Shown in pieces: positions 4,637 to 5,248 of a stretch of 5,248 bases of DNA (the stretch's first letter is position 1; each line of letters begins with the position of its first letter). Where the stretch lies: positions 1 to 5,248 of the forward strand of contig DKLU01000057.1 of assembly GCA_002455915.1 (NCBI GenBank), in the 5' to 3' direction. Below the pieces are notes generated by a model. The model made no database searches, had not been told where the DNA came from, and worked only from the letters and a program-made list of their open reading frames with translations. The position numbers and the translations under genes are program-made. This stretch comes from Chryseobacterium sp. UBA6632. GTDB lineage: Bacteria > Bacteroidota > Bacteroidia > Flavobacteriales > Weeksellaceae.

Positions 4637-5248
4637 ATGTTCTCTTTATTTTTATTGAATTTTAATTGGAAAGAATTATTGATGGGTCATGAAGAATGGT
4701 CATTTCTTCTGGAAATTATTCTTCGTACAGCAATTATGTTTATTGCAATTATTATTGGGTTACGAATTTTAGGAAAAAGAGGGGTGAAGCAATTGTCTAT
4801 TTTTGAACTTGTTGTAATTATTGGCTTAGGTTCTGCAGCAGGAGATCCTATGTTTAATAAAGACGTGGGAATAATTTCCTCAATAATAGTATTTATAGTG
4901 ATAATTATTCTTTACAGCATTGTTACTTTTTTTATAAGTAAAAATAAAAAATTCGAGACATTAGTTGAAGGGAAATCAATTTGTCTGATTAAAAATGGTG
5001 AATTTGCTATTCAGAATTTCAAGAAAGAAAACTTAGGTAGTGATGAATTTTTTTCAGAATTAAGATTAAAGGGCATTTCACAACTTGGCCAAATAGAAAT
5101 GGCTATTGAAGAAGTTTCTGGAGAAATCAGTGTTTTCTTTTTTGACGAGGAAAATGTGAAATATGGTTTACCTATTTTACCTCATTCTTTAGATAAATCA
5201 TCAGAACAGATTATTAAAAAAGGTCATTATGCATGTACTTTTTGCGGA
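4637..5248 (+). CDS. DUF421/YetF-like membrane protein, 3' end outside window
   Basis: The frame is open from the ATG at 4637 to the window edge: 204 codons, no stop. An in-frame TAA at 4628-4630 precedes the start. Three hydrophobic segments are visible at about 23-42, 54-68 and 78-100. The conserved loop RILGKRGVKQLSIFELVV (43-60) and the GLGSAAGDP turn (63-71) are hallmarks of the DUF421 (YetF/YcaP) family. The soluble domain follows, with ELRLKGISQLGQIEMAIEE (141-159) and SGEISVFFF (161-169). Members are inner-membrane proteins of poorly defined function; some Bacillus relatives act in spore membranes. Near the visible end a C-T-F-C pair (C200, C203) followed by Gly appears beyond the core domain and may begin a small zinc-ribbon or other Cys motif. 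Met16 (4682) is an alternative start. It is divergent from the MBL-fold gene, with about 136 bp between the start codons. The promoter is not clear: TAATTTTC lies just upstream, with a poor spacer. Confidence 0.88.
   Translation, partial: MFSLFLLNFNWKELLMGHEEWSFLLEIILRTAIMFIAIIIGLRILGKRGVKQLSIFELVVIIGLGSAAGDPMFNKDVGIISSIIVFIVIIILYSIVTFFISKNKKFETLVEGKSICLIKNGEFAIQNFKKENLGSDEFFSELRLKGISQLGQIEMAIEEVSGEISVFFFDEENVKYGLPILPHSLDKSSEQIIKKGHYACTFCG

Overview
The window looks like ordinary chromosome from a low-GC Bacteroidota, most likely the Flavobacteriia and close to Chryseobacterium or its relatives. Three things point there. The primary sigma factor is the short 288-residue form that begins directly at region 1.2, with the N-terminus typical of this phylum. 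A TAnnTTTG-type -7 element, the Bacteroidota promoter signature, precedes the DsbA-family gene. The small LuxR-like helix-turn-helix protein has the C-terminal sequence style common in Chryseobacterium regulators. Intergenic DNA is very AT-rich. I infer the genus from protein style; no search was run.

Layout. At the left end, on the minus strand, lies a small single-pass membrane protein (33-347) of unknown function. Next to it is rpoD/sigA (409-1275, minus) with a strong intrinsic terminator at 350-389. A 276-bp divergent intergenic region (1276-1551) separates rpoD from a plus-strand FrnE/DsbA-family thiol oxidoreductase (1552-2250) and holds a perfect 12-bp palindrome and a likely promoter. 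The oxidoreductase ends tail to tail with a minus-strand PPC/DUF296 protein (about 2247-2684); the two stop codons share the palindrome CTAG. About 700 bp without a convincing gene follow (2685-3408), with inverted and direct repeats and one good -7-like element. Then come a plus-strand orphan LuxR-type helix-turn-helix protein (3409-3765), a convergent minus-strand MBL-fold hydrolase (3769-4500), and a divergent plus-strand DUF421/YetF-like membrane protein (4637 to the window edge). The last is incomplete, with no stop codon in the window.

The genes alternate in strand and are not an operon. No shared pathway is evident, and I see no phage, transposon, CRISPR or toxin-antitoxin module. I did not find a convincing new biological system. 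The points most worth a second look are the second Cys pair (CX4C) at the end of the FrnE-like protein, the replaced metal-site residues in the PPC protein, the free-standing HTH behind a long repeat-bearing leader, the CxxC near the visible end of the DUF421 protein, and the operator-like palindrome between rpoD and the oxidoreductase gene.
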